The position numbers and the translations under genes were made by a program. Of a stretch of DNA of 6,318 bases, positions 1 to 5,231 are shown in pieces. The DNA lies in contig JASEEW010000108.1 of the NCBI GenBank assembly GCA_030019485.1, positions 1 to 6,318 on the forward strand, read 5' to 3'. This DNA is from Thermoplasmatales archaeon (lineage in GTDB: Archaea; Thermoplasmatota; JASEFT01; JAUWIS01). The notes beneath the pieces were generated by a model. The model had not been told where the DNA came from. It ran no database searches and saw only the letters and a program-made list of their open reading frames with translations. Positions within the stretch are counted from its first letter, which is position 1. Each line of letters opens with the position of its first letter.

Positions 1-77
1 GTTTCTAAGTACCTAATTTTTTTAGATGGGTAATACAAGGATAACGACGGAAAAATTCAATAAGTCGTAAACTCGGG
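1..77. repeat. Left copy of 77-bp inverted repeat at window ends
   Basis: Bases 1-77 are the exact reverse complement of 6241-6317, with no mismatch or gap. The next base inwards differs (78 against 6240), although both copies then carry TTTAA once a one-base offset is allowed. This copy lies just downstream of the minus-strand gene ending at 99, so both outermost genes are transcribed outwards into the same sequence. It could be the edge of an insertion sequence or other dispersed repeat where assembly stopped, a genuine inverted duplication, or an artefact. An exact 77-bp match is suspicious because 77 is a standard k-mer size in short-read assemblers. The repeat itself is certain; its origin is not. 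Confidence 0.95.
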
Positions 78-81
78 ATTA

Positions 82-100
82 AACTATATATTTTATAGTT
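82..100 (-). terminator. AT-rich hairpin overlapping the stop codon of the membrane protein gene (candidate terminator)
   Basis: AACTATA (82-88) and TATAGTT (94-100) form a perfect 7-bp inverted repeat with a 5-base loop. It overlaps the TAA stop of the minus-strand gene at 99-101 and is followed on that strand by TTTAA. The stem is all A/T except one pair, so it is weak. Archaeal termination depends mainly on U-rich tracts, which are only modest here. A chance palindrome in AT-rich DNA is possible. Confidence 0.25.
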
Positions 101-719
101 ATCGTTGCATAATGATGTTGTAGATTGTTATCAATATCCACCCTGCATCAATTACGGAAAGCTCCAACATAACCCCTACAACATTTAATCCCAGATTCCG
201 ATCACATATGATTTTTGTAAAAGGCAGAAGCGCGAGGGAGGAAATAAAAATCACCACTGTTAATATCAACGGAAAATTCACATTGTGAAATATAAGACTT
301 TTTTTCCCCTCCAATTTTTTCAGTTCTTCTTCCTTTTCCAAATATTTTAAATATTCTGGTGGTCCTTCAATCAGGACACCCTCTGGTAGCCCCAGTCTTT
401 CTGACATATACTCATAAAAATCTACAGGATCTATAGTTTTCTGTATGTCATCCTTTTCCCTTCTAACAGAATCAATATCCTTTTGCATAAGTTCTAATCT
501 AAATAATAAAAACATTCCTACAATACCAAGCAAGGCGGCAAAGGACTGCGCAGTAGCGCTAAGATACCATCGAATATCAGTTTTTTTTAATATAACCGCA
601 CCAGAAGAAGATAGATACCAACAAAAAACCATTAAGAAGATTAACATACTAATGACCAGATACCATGGCAGCCATTTTTTCTGTTTTTTCATCCTTTCTC
701 TTATTTTAGTTTTTTTCAC
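99..719 (-). CDS. Hypothetical membrane protein with four predicted transmembrane segments
   Basis: I do not recognise this family. The 206-residue reading has a very basic start (KKTKIRERMKKQKK), then hydrophobic segments at about 18-36, 54-74, 148-168 and 178-203. Between the second and third lies a charged, partly coiled-coil-like stretch (about 75-145) rich in Lys, Glu and Asp. This looks like two membrane hairpins joined by a soluble loop. The basic N-terminus predicts the N-terminus and the central loop in the cytoplasm. The start at 719 is GTG without a clear ribosome-binding site; an ATG at 692 (residue 10) gives a 197-residue product. It sits downstream of the exosome operon after a 128-bp gap, in the position where many euryarchaea carry the prefoldin beta gene. 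Its function is unknown and a link to the operon is not implied. Confidence 0.75.
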   Translation of the reverse strand: MKKTKIRERMKKQKKWLPWYLVISMLIFLMVFCWYLSSSGAVILKKTDIRWYLSATAQSFAALLGIVGMFLLFRLELMQKDIDSVRREKDDIQKTIDPVDFYEYMSERLGLPEGVLIEGPPEYLKYLEKEEELKKLEGKKSLIFHNVNFPLILTVVIFISSLALLPFTKIICDRNLGLNVVGVMLELSVIDAGWILITIYNIIMQR

Positions 720-730
720 AATTTTCTACA

Positions 731-751
731 TTATTAAGATTACTTATTAAG
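731..751 (-). promoter_or_regulatory. Possible TATA-like promoter of the membrane protein gene
   Basis: On the minus strand CTTAATAA occurs twice, at 744-751 and 731-738, 13 bases apart. Either is a loose match to the archaeal TATA box. The upstream copy would place transcription start close to the GTG at 719, giving a leaderless transcript. The downstream copy would fit the ATG at 692. Both matches are weak in AT-rich DNA. Confidence 0.3.
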
Positions 752-799
752 CTTGTGTTTGAAAGGATTCCTTATTTGGCTAATGAGCCCTCTAAGGCC

Positions 800-829
800 G
801 TGTTTCCTTTGTTCTAACACTGGAAACAC
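800..829 (-). terminator. Hairpin downstream of the exosome operon (candidate 3' end or terminator)
   Basis: GTGTTTCC (800-807) and GGAAACAC (822-829) form a perfect 8-bp stem. A second inverted repeat, TGTT/AACA (810-813 and 816-819), sits in its loop, so the whole 30 bases form an almost continuous hairpin. It lies 19-48 bases beyond the stop codon of the last operon gene (848). It could mark or protect the 3' end of the operon mRNA. No U-tract follows directly on the minus strand, so this is not a classic intrinsic terminator. A protein-binding palindrome is another possibility. Confidence 0.4.
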
Positions 830-847
830 CCCGGTATTACAAATTAT

Positions 848-1081
848 TCATTTAACATTGCTCATATCAACCGCGGTTTTTATCCATCTCAGATAGGAGT
901 TAATAGCTGCCCTTAGTGCGCTGACATCATCTGCCATTATGCTCAGTATAAGCTTATTTTTTTTGTTTTCTATCTCCACTTTTGTGCGCGGCAGGATTCT
1001 TTTACTTTCAGGTAAAAGTGATTTCGCAATGATATCTGCTGTAAACTCGTCAAGTGTAAATGTGAAAACTGCTTTTTTCAT
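848..1081 (-). CDS. pcc1: Pcc1-family KEOPS complex subunit
   Basis: Pcc1 is the small dimerisation subunit of KEOPS, which with Kae1, Bud32 and Cgi121 transfers threonylcarbamoyl to A37 of ANN-decoding tRNAs (t6A) in the cytoplasm. The 77-residue product has the family pattern: an N-terminal beta strand (KKAVFTFTL), the helix-region LLPE motif (22-25), a central strand with LILSIMADD (44-52), and the C-terminal ALRAAINSYLRWI (55-67). The length fits archaeal Pcc1, about 75-90 residues. The ATG at 1081 is chosen because it overlaps the rpoP stop as ATGA; the longer open frame up to 1150 is rpoP read out of frame. It is the last gene of the operon, as in many euryarchaea, although prefoldin beta, often next, is absent here. 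Recognition rests on motif pattern and gene context. Confidence 0.88.
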   Translation of the reverse strand: MKKAVFTFTLDEFTADIIAKSLLPESKRILPRTKVEIENKKNKLILSIMADDVSALRAAINSYLRWIKTAVDMSNVK

Positions 1082-1218
1082 CTTGCCCTGATTTTTTTTG
1101 TTATGTTCGGGCGCTCCTTGTAAAATATTCTTGAGCCGCACTTGTCGCACTGCAGTCCAACAACACTCACGTCCACATTAATGGGTTTTTTGCATACAGC
1201 GCATTTGTACTTATACAT
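1078..1218 (-). CDS. rpoP: DNA-directed RNA polymerase subunit P (Rpb12/Rpc10 homologue)
   Basis: This 46-residue protein is a zinc-ribbon subunit of archaeal RNA polymerase, homologous to eukaryotic Rpb12. I translated it by hand from ATG 1218 to TGA 1078. The zinc ligands are C6-x2-C9 and C24-x2-C27. Other family features are YKCAVC, VVGLQCDKCG and the tail RIFYKERP, which contacts the polymerase core in known structures. Length is typical (44-50). A strong ribosome-binding site, GAGGAGGT, lies 8 bases upstream, inside the 3' end of the L37Ae gene. The coding region overlaps L37Ae by 8 bases and the Pcc1 start by 4 bases (ATGA), consistent with translational coupling. The L37Ae-RpoP-Pcc1 order is conserved in archaea. 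It is short enough that automated gene callers may miss it. Confidence 0.95.
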   Translation of the reverse strand: MYKYKCAVCKKPINVDVSVVGLQCDKCGSRIFYKERPNITKKIRAR

Positions 1219-1462
1219 TTGGAGTTACCTCCTCAACTATCTGTGTAACAGGCGTGTATGCCCCGCCAGTGAATTTTAAGCCGCAGCGCCTGCATTCCCA
1301 AATACCAGAACCCACCCTTCTCACAGATTTATAATTGCATTTTGGACAATGATATTTTTCCTTTGTCTTTGCTTCAACAGCATTTATCTGGCTTTTTACA
1401 CTGACACCGTATCTTGCACCAAACTTTGCAGATATGCCAAGTTTTTTTGTTTTTTTGCTCAT
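1211..1462 (-). CDS. rpl37ae: 50S ribosomal protein L37Ae
   Basis: L37Ae (eL43) is a zinc-binding protein of the large ribosomal subunit that contacts 23S rRNA. The 83 residues begin with the conserved KKTKKLGISAKFGARYG stretch. They carry four zinc ligands as CPKC (39-42) and CRRC (57-60), followed by the family GLKFTGGAYTP segment (61-71). Length matches archaeal members. The ATG at 1462 overlaps the Rrp42 stop as ATGA and is preceded by GGGAG and TGAT elements that can serve as a ribosome-binding site. The 3' end overlaps rpoP by 8 bases and contains the rpoP ribosome-binding site. L37Ae next to exosome subunits is a hallmark of the archaeal exosome superoperon. Confidence 0.97.
   Translation of the reverse strand: MSKKTKKLGISAKFGARYGVSVKSQINAVEAKTKEKYHCPKCNYKSVRRVGSGIWECRRCGLKFTGGAYTPVTQIVEEVTPNV
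1227..1234 (-). promoter_or_regulatory. Strong ribosome-binding site for rpoP inside rpl37ae
   Basis: On the minus strand GAGGAGGT lies 8 bases before the rpoP ATG at 1218. It covers the Glu-Glu codons near the C-terminus of L37Ae. It is the longest match to the archaeal anti-Shine-Dalgarno in the operon, and it fixes the start of this very short gene. Confidence 0.8.
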
Positions 1463-2220
1463 TTTATCAGCTCCCTTATCCTGTCACCTTTTATTTTTGA
1501 TGAGTTTATTATGGATTTTACCTCGTCTAACGTGAAACTACCATTTAAACCTTTCTGCATGGCCCTGATGTCGCCGTTTTCATCTATTGAAACAGTCAGG
1601 CGCGCATCAGCAACAGTTTCCTCGTCTAAGGATGGGTCGAGCAGGATAGCACTGCCTATTTTCACGGATGTGCAGGAAACAGGATAATGCTCAACCTCTA
1701 ACTTAAAATCTTCACCAATCTCAAATCTTTTTGCAGGCACAACCGTATCGGTTAAAGCTGAGAGTGCACCAATGGATGACGCATCAAACAAATTACCATC
1801 ATAGTCTAAAACATGTATATCCAGAAATAAAACCCATACCTTCTCATTCTTGGTTATGCAGAGTTTTTTAAAATCCACGGTTTTGCTTTCCCTTATCCCC
1901 CTGTCAACAACCCTCGCAATCTCTATTGCCTCTGGCGACGGGGGTCCTGATTCAAATGTTGGTGATGCAAGCGGTGTCAGCTCTGCTGATGTTGTCAGAA
2001 CACCAGAATCCTGGGTATCAGGATATGGCTCCCCTGGAGCCATCTTTACCCCGACCATAACTGAGGTATCCCCGAGTTTCACCAGCGCGGAGCCCTCGGC
2101 GTTTTTTGCAACACCCTTTTCTATTTTTATTTCCCTTGGCTCATCAAATTTTCTCCCATCCACTCTTTTTCCCTTTGCTGCCAGCTGGCATATGTAATCC
2201 CTTTTTATTTCCGAGAGCAT
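1459..2220 (-). CDS. rrp42: Exosome complex component Rrp42 (non-catalytic RNase PH-like subunit)
   Basis: Rrp42 alternates with Rrp41 in the hexameric ring of the archaeal exosome. It has an RNase PH fold without an active site, but helps bind RNA and complete the Rrp41 site. The 253-residue product begins with the family segment KRVDGRKFDEPREIKIEKG (18-36). It continues through LTPLASPTFESGPPS (81-95), LDIHVLDYDGNLFDA (133-147) and LLDPSLDEE (193-201), all typical of archaeal Rrp42. Archaeal members are about 255-275 residues. The start is placed at ATG 2220, 4 bases after a GGTGAT ribosome-binding site. The alternative GTG at 2229 lies within that site and is unlikely. It directly follows rrp41 and its stop overlaps the L37Ae start. 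Confidence 0.97.
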   Translation of the reverse strand: MLSEIKRDYICQLAAKGKRVDGRKFDEPREIKIEKGVAKNAEGSALVKLGDTSVMVGVKMAPGEPYPDTQDSGVLTTSAELTPLASPTFESGPPSPEAIEIARVVDRGIRESKTVDFKKLCITKNEKVWVLFLDIHVLDYDGNLFDASSIGALSALTDTVVPAKRFEIGEDFKLEVEHYPVSCTSVKIGSAILLDPSLDEETVADARLTVSIDENGDIRAMQKGLNGSFTLDEVKSIINSSKIKGDRIRELIK

Positions 2221-2221
2221 T

Positions 2222-2923
2222 TTAATCACCTGTGTATTTTTTCATCAGCGCCTCTTTCTGCATTTCATAAATTTTCATGCATGCATTCATACCCAGAGTT
2301 ACTGCTTTGTTAAACTCCTCCATGGTCAGGTGCCCGTCCATCTGAAGTAAAAGTATTTCCCCTGTCCTAGGCATAATGGCGATTGGCAGGTCCGCCTCCC
2401 CCAGGTTGTCCTCCTCCTTTCCCAGGTCCAAAACAATTTGCCCGTCCACCTTTCCAACCGCGCATGCTGACACAAAATCCCTCATTGGTATGCCTGCGTC
2501 AGCCAGTGCCACGGATGCTGCTGTTAGACATGTGCATCTTGTCCCTGCATCAGCCTGCAGTACCTCCATGTAAACATCAATGGTTGCCCTTGGAAACTGC
2601 TCTGTGAATATAACCCTATCCAGTGCCTCTGACACGATTTTTGATATTTCAACAGACCTTCTGTCAGGTCCCTGTCTTTTCCTGTCTGAAACAGAGAAAG
2701 CCGCCATGTTGTATCTGCAGGACACGATCGCCTTCGTAGGATTCTGGATATGCCTTGGCTGAGCCTCCCTTGGACCATAAACCGCGGCAAGCACCTTGTT
2801 TCCGCCCCATTCAACGTATGCTGAGCCGTCTGCTCTTTTCAAAACACCTGCCTCTATTTTTATTGGTCTCAGCTCATCAAAGGATCTTCCATCAATCCTT
2901 TTACCATCCTTTATTAATTCCAT
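2222..2923 (-). CDS. rrp41: Exosome complex component Rrp41 (catalytic RNase PH-like subunit)
   Basis: Rrp41 is the catalytic subunit of the archaeal exosome. It degrades RNA 3'-to-5' with phosphate and can add A-rich tails in reverse. The 233-residue product starts with KRIDGRSFDELRPIKIEAG (8-26). Phosphate/RNA-contact arginines are seen in the GPDRRS motif (R88, R89) and at R129 in AGTRC. The acidic active-site pair aligning with E. coli PNPase D486 and D492 is D172 and D178 in EEDNLGEAD. The site therefore looks intact. The ATG at 2923 follows GGTGAT by 3 bases; an upstream TTG at 2941 is rejected. The last codons, Gly-Asp-stop, form the ribosome-binding site of rrp42. A 92-bp gap separates it from rrp4, the largest gap inside the operon. 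Confidence 0.98.
   Translation of the reverse strand: MELIKDGKRIDGRSFDELRPIKIEAGVLKRADGSAYVEWGGNKVLAAVYGPREAQPRHIQNPTKAIVSCRYNMAAFSVSDRKRQGPDRRSVEISKIVSEALDRVIFTEQFPRATIDVYMEVLQADAGTRCTCLTAASVALADAGIPMRDFVSACAVGKVDGQIVLDLGKEEDNLGEADLPIAIMPRTGEILLLQMDGHLTMEEFNKAVTLGMNACMKIYEMQKEALMKKYTGD
2225..2230 (-). promoter_or_regulatory. Ribosome-binding site GGTGAT for rrp42, encoded by the end of rrp41
   Basis: On the minus strand GGTGAT (2230-2225) codes the final Gly-Asp of Rrp41, is followed by its TAA stop, and lies 4 bases before the rrp42 ATG at 2220. It decides for that ATG over the GTG at 2229 and implies coupled translation of the two ring subunits. Confidence 0.8.
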
Positions 2924-2926
2924 ATT

Positions 2927-2932
2927 ATCACC
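2927..2932 (-). promoter_or_regulatory. Ribosome-binding site GGTGAT for rrp41
   Basis: On the minus strand GGTGAT lies 3 bases before the ATG at 2923, with the same layout as the psmA start. It supports this start over the TTG six codons upstream. Confidence 0.8.
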
Positions 2933-2974
2933 TTTGCTCAATGGTTATGGGCTTAAGGGATGGCTTACCCTTTT

Positions 2975-3002
2975 CCCTGACTACTAACCCCTGACTACTA
3001 AC
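2975..3002. repeat. Two tandem copies of a 14-bp unit between rrp4 and rrp41
   Basis: CCCTGACTACTAAC occurs at 2975-2988 and again, identical, at 2989-3002, followed by a further partial TACT. It lies in the 92-bp non-coding gap between rrp4 and rrp41, upstream of the rrp41 ribosome-binding site. No TATA-like box accompanies it. It is most simply a slippage duplication, but it is transcribed in the operon mRNA and could affect rrp41 expression or mRNA processing. Confidence 0.9.
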
Positions 3003-3015
3003 TACTCTCATTTTA

Positions 3016-3684
3016 TCACTTTCCCTCTAAATATTTACCTATCGCATCTGTAAGACCAAATGTGTGCGCCTCTTTTTCAATTTTTTTTATTGCTGCAACA
3101 GCAGTACTGACATTCCCGCCATCCAGCCATATCCTGCCGTTCTGCCCCACAAACATCCTGCATTTTGTGCTCCTTTTTATCAGGGATATCATAGAGCCGC
3201 CTTTACCTATAACCCTTGGTATCCTGGAAGGGGGTATTTCCATCAGCTGTCCTCCTGTGATTTTTCTCAGCCCTATGTCCTTCATTGTTACCTGAACCCT
3301 TTTAATCTCATCAACACCTGAAACTTTCACCAAAACAGCATCGCCTATGTTTAGAAATTTTGCTGCATCCCCAAAATCAACCCTCCACGGGGATTCAGTA
3401 ATATGCAGCAATGCAGGATACGGTGAGTTGATGTCCACAAGCCATGAACTTGGACCAACTTCAATGATTGTACCTATGATGCAGTCATGAACTTTTGGGA
3501 TATATCTGCCACTCAGGGGGACAACATTAACCCTGTTTGCCCTCACGCTTTTCACACCAAGCACGGATGCGTAAGCCTGTTTTCCCTCATTGTAAACACC
3601 GGGGCCTGGTTCAAGGTTTTCACCAAGAAATTCACCTGGCAGGACAATCTCCCTTTTTTTATTTTTACTATTCATAATAATCAT
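3016..3684 (-). CDS. rrp4: Exosome complex RNA-binding subunit Rrp4
   Basis: Rrp4 forms the trimeric cap on the Rrp41-Rrp42 ring and guides RNA, with preference for A-rich ends, into the channel. In the 222-residue product an N-terminal beta domain (about 11-60; IVLPGEFLGE, GPGVY) precedes an S1 domain (about 64-138; GTIIEVGPSSWLVDINSPYPA). A KH domain follows (about 145-215) with the motif RVIGKGGSMISLI (157-169). Length is typical of archaeal Rrp4 (220-250). The ATG at 3684 follows the SBDS stop directly (TAAATG) without a clear ribosome-binding site. A second ATG at 3675 is preceded by TGAT at the usual spacing, so the true start may be three codons later. It lies between SBDS and rrp41, as in other archaeal exosome operons. 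Confidence 0.97.
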   Translation of the reverse strand: MIIMNSKNKKREIVLPGEFLGENLEPGPGVYNEGKQAYASVLGVKSVRANRVNVVPLSGRYIPKVHDCIIGTIIEVGPSSWLVDINSPYPALLHITESPWRVDFGDAAKFLNIGDAVLVKVSGVDEIKRVQVTMKDIGLRKITGGQLMEIPPSRIPRVIGKGGSMISLIKRSTKCRMFVGQNGRIWLDGGNVSTAVAAIKKIEKEAHTFGLTDAIGKYLEGK

Positions 3685-4377
3685 TTAAACAATTTTTGTC
3701 TCAGCATTACCCTTTGTTTTATCATTCAGTCTGTCATAAAGCTCATTCTGCAAACCAGCAGGGAGTTCAACAACCCCTATCCATGAACCGTCCTTCTGCC
3801 ATTCCTCTTTTTTAATCTCACCAAAACTTTTTATGTCACCGTAAACCTTTCCGCAGTCACTGCCTGAAAGTTTTACTGCAATCCTGATTTTTTCAAAACT
3901 GATTGGCAGGACAGGTCTTAATGCCTTAAGGACCTCCTGAACCTGGGCATCAACAGGTTTAAACGGGTCTATTTTCACCCTTGCCTCCTCCATCGCCAGC
4001 TTTATTCTCTCAGGAGGATGAGGGGTTTTTGTCTGAGGGTTTATTGAATTTCTGACAATGTTTGCAACAATCTGCTTCCTTTTTTCCTCCATCATTTTCC
4101 TTCTCTGCTCAGTTGTCAGCTGGAGCTCGCCTTTTAAAACAATCTCCTTTGCAACTGTTTCCACATCATCAGAACCAAATACCTCTTTTAACTTTTCCTC
4201 TGACACCCTTGTTCCTTTTTTTGAGTCCTTAAAAATTGTGTCTATGACAAGGTTTTCAATTATGTTTACTACCTCGTTGTTTTTTATTTTCTGCGCTGCG
4301 CCAGGGTCTATCAGCACCTCAAATTTTTCCCCTTTTTTCTCATACCTGGCAATCACCGCATCTTCAAGCTTAACCAT
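3685..4377 (-). CDS. sdo1: Ribosome maturation protein SBDS homologue (Sdo1)
   Basis: Archaeal SBDS is the homologue of the Shwachman-Bodian-Diamond syndrome protein, which with an EF-2-like GTPase releases the anti-association factor aIF6 from the large ribosomal subunit. The 230-residue product shows the three-domain order. An N-terminal FYSH domain (about 1-86) contains RYEKKGEKFEVLIDPG and FGSDD..VAKEIVLKGE. A helical middle domain (about 87-160) has TTEQRRKMMEEKR and NPQTKTPHPPERI. A ferredoxin-like C-terminal domain (about 161-230) has WIGVVELPAGLQ and DRLNDKTKG. Length agrees with the family (230-250). It starts 3 bases after the psmA stop, with its ribosome-binding site covering that stop, and its own stop abuts rrp4. 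Confidence 0.97.
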   Translation of the reverse strand: MVKLEDAVIARYEKKGEKFEVLIDPGAAQKIKNNEVVNIIENLVIDTIFKDSKKGTRVSEEKLKEVFGSDDVETVAKEIVLKGELQLTTEQRRKMMEEKRKQIVANIVRNSINPQTKTPHPPERIKLAMEEARVKIDPFKPVDAQVQEVLKALRPVLPISFEKIRIAVKLSGSDCGKVYGDIKSFGEIKKEEWQKDGSWIGVVELPAGLQNELYDRLNDKTKGNAETKIV

Positions 4378-4380
4378 TTT

Positions 4381-4386
4381 TCACCT
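4381..4386 (-). promoter_or_regulatory. Ribosome-binding site AGGTGA for SBDS overlapping the psmA stop
   Basis: On the minus strand AGGTGA consists of the last Arg codon and the TGA stop of psmA. It lies 3 bases before the SBDS ATG at 4377. Terminating ribosomes would sit on the initiation site of the next gene, which fits translational coupling. Confidence 0.75.
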
Positions 4387-5103
4387 TTTCTTTTTAACAC
4401 CGCTGAGATATTTTTGAACATCCTCCGGGGAGAGCTTCCTGAAGTTTTCACCCTTTCTTACAACACCTACCTCAACAGTTTTTGATGTTAGCTCCTCTTC
4501 CGTAGCCTGATGCAGCGCCTCTGCTGATAAGGCCACAGCATCATCCATGTCCATGTCATCCCTATATTTTGATTCGAATATGGTGAGGGCAGGGTTTCTT
4601 CCCTCCCCAATAGCGCCCGCCCTGTAAGCCATCAATGCGCCTGATGGGTCTGTTTCAAAAAGATGGATGTCTGCGTCATCAACACCTGCAACAAGCAGTG
4701 CTGTTCCAAAGGGCCTAACACCACCGTACTGGGTGTATGTCTGCTTGAAGTCGCATATCCTTTTCACAAGTATCTCAACAGAGATTTTCTCATTGTAGTA
4801 CAGCCGGTTTATCTGTGCCTCAATCCTTGCCCTGTCCACAAGAACCCTTGCATCTGCCACAAGCCCTGAGGTTGCACAGCCGATATGCTCATCTATCTGA
4901 AATATTTTTTCAATGGAAGACGCATCCACAAGCTTGGATGCGATTCTTTTGTCAATAGCAAGGACCACACCGTCCTTGAATTTTACGCCAACAGCCGTTG
5001 TTCCTCTTTTCACAGCCTCCCTCGCATACTCAACCTGAAACAGCCTTCCATCCGGTGAAAAAACTGTTATTGCCCTATCATAAGCCATGTTTGCTGGTTG
5101 CAT
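4381..5103 (-). CDS. psmA: Proteasome subunit alpha
   Basis: PsmA forms the heptameric outer rings of the archaeal 20S proteasome, gating substrate entry and docking regulatory ATPases such as PAN. The 240-residue product begins MQPANMAYDRAITVFSPDGR, very close to my recollection of the Thermoplasma acidophilum subunit, and carries the alpha-subunit signature to about residue 29. K66 in SIEKI, with G80 and L81 in TSGLVADARV, corresponds to the pocket that receives the ATPase HbYX tail. YGGVRPFG (126-133) matches the loop forming the entry annulus. The ATG at 5103 follows GGTGAT by 3 bases and is backed by the TATA box at 5137-5144. The in-frame extension to 5256 runs through promoter and hairpins and is not coding. 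It is the first gene of the operon. Confidence 0.98.
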   Translation of the reverse strand: MQPANMAYDRAITVFSPDGRLFQVEYAREAVKRGTTAVGVKFKDGVVLAIDKRIASKLVDASSIEKIFQIDEHIGCATSGLVADARVLVDRARIEAQINRLYYNEKISVEILVKRICDFKQTYTQYGGVRPFGTALLVAGVDDADIHLFETDPSGALMAYRAGAIGEGRNPALTIFESKYRDDMDMDDAVALSAEALHQATEEELTSKTVEVGVVRKGENFRKLSPEDVQKYLSGVKKKR

Positions 5104-5106
5104 AGT

Positions 5107-5112
5107 ATCACC
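5107..5112 (-). promoter_or_regulatory. Ribosome-binding site GGTGAT for psmA
   Basis: On the minus strand GGTGAT lies 3 bases before the ATG at 5103, identical in sequence and spacing to the rrp41 site. It rules out the much longer in-frame start upstream at 5256. Confidence 0.85.
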
Positions 5113-5136
5113 TTTAAATAGTAAACACGAATGGAG

Positions 5137-5144
5137 ATATAAAA
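5137..5144 (-). promoter_or_regulatory. TATA box of the psmA-exosome operon
   Basis: The minus strand reads TTTTATAT (5144-5137), a good match to the archaeal TATA box. Start of transcription is expected about 25 bases downstream, near 5115, giving a leader of roughly 12 bases that just includes the ribosome-binding site. It is the only convincing promoter seen for the eight-gene operon. Confidence 0.65.
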
Positions 5145-5158
5145 CTTGTGCATCAGCC

Positions 5159-5187
5159 CTTTTCTTCTCTTTACAAGAGAAGAAAAG
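5159..5187. repeat. Hairpin 1 of the intergenic cluster: 13-bp perfect inverted repeat
   Basis: CTTTTCTTCTCTT (5159-5171) and AAGAGAAGAAAAG (5175-5187) are exact reverse complements separated by 3 bases. One arm is all pyrimidine and the other all purine. It lies upstream of both TATA boxes of the divergent promoters, so it is unlikely to be in either mRNA. A DNA-level role or a mobile palindromic element fits better than a terminator. Confidence 0.85.
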
Positions 5188-5211
5188 CGTCTGGCGGAAA
5201 AGAAGAGAACA

Positions 5212-5228
5212 GTCTGCTTTCAGCAGAC
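5212..5228. repeat. Hairpin 2 of the intergenic cluster: 7-bp perfect inverted repeat
   Basis: GTCTGCT (5212-5218) and AGCAGAC (5222-5228) are reverse complements around the loop TTC. It is the middle of three hairpins within 100 bp, all with 3-5-base loops, between the divergent promoters. Confidence 0.8.
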
Positions 5229-5231
5229 CCA

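Noticed and set aside
1082..1150. 23-residue N-terminal extension of Pcc1
   Set aside because: This stretch is rpoP read in another frame; rpoP has four zinc cysteines and a strong ribosome-binding site, and Pcc1 starts at 1081 by an ATGA overlap.
1850..2197. Plus-strand 115-codon frame opposite rrp42
   Set aside because: Antisense shadow of a conserved gene, with no start signal and no recognisable domain.
2524..2814. Minus-strand 96-codon frame inside rrp41
   Set aside because: It is a shadow frame lying entirely within the clearly conserved rrp41 coding sequence.
4058..4417. Plus-strand hydrophobic 119-codon frame opposite SBDS
   Set aside because: Its Ser/Phe-rich composition follows from the antisense of Lys/Glu-rich SBDS codons.
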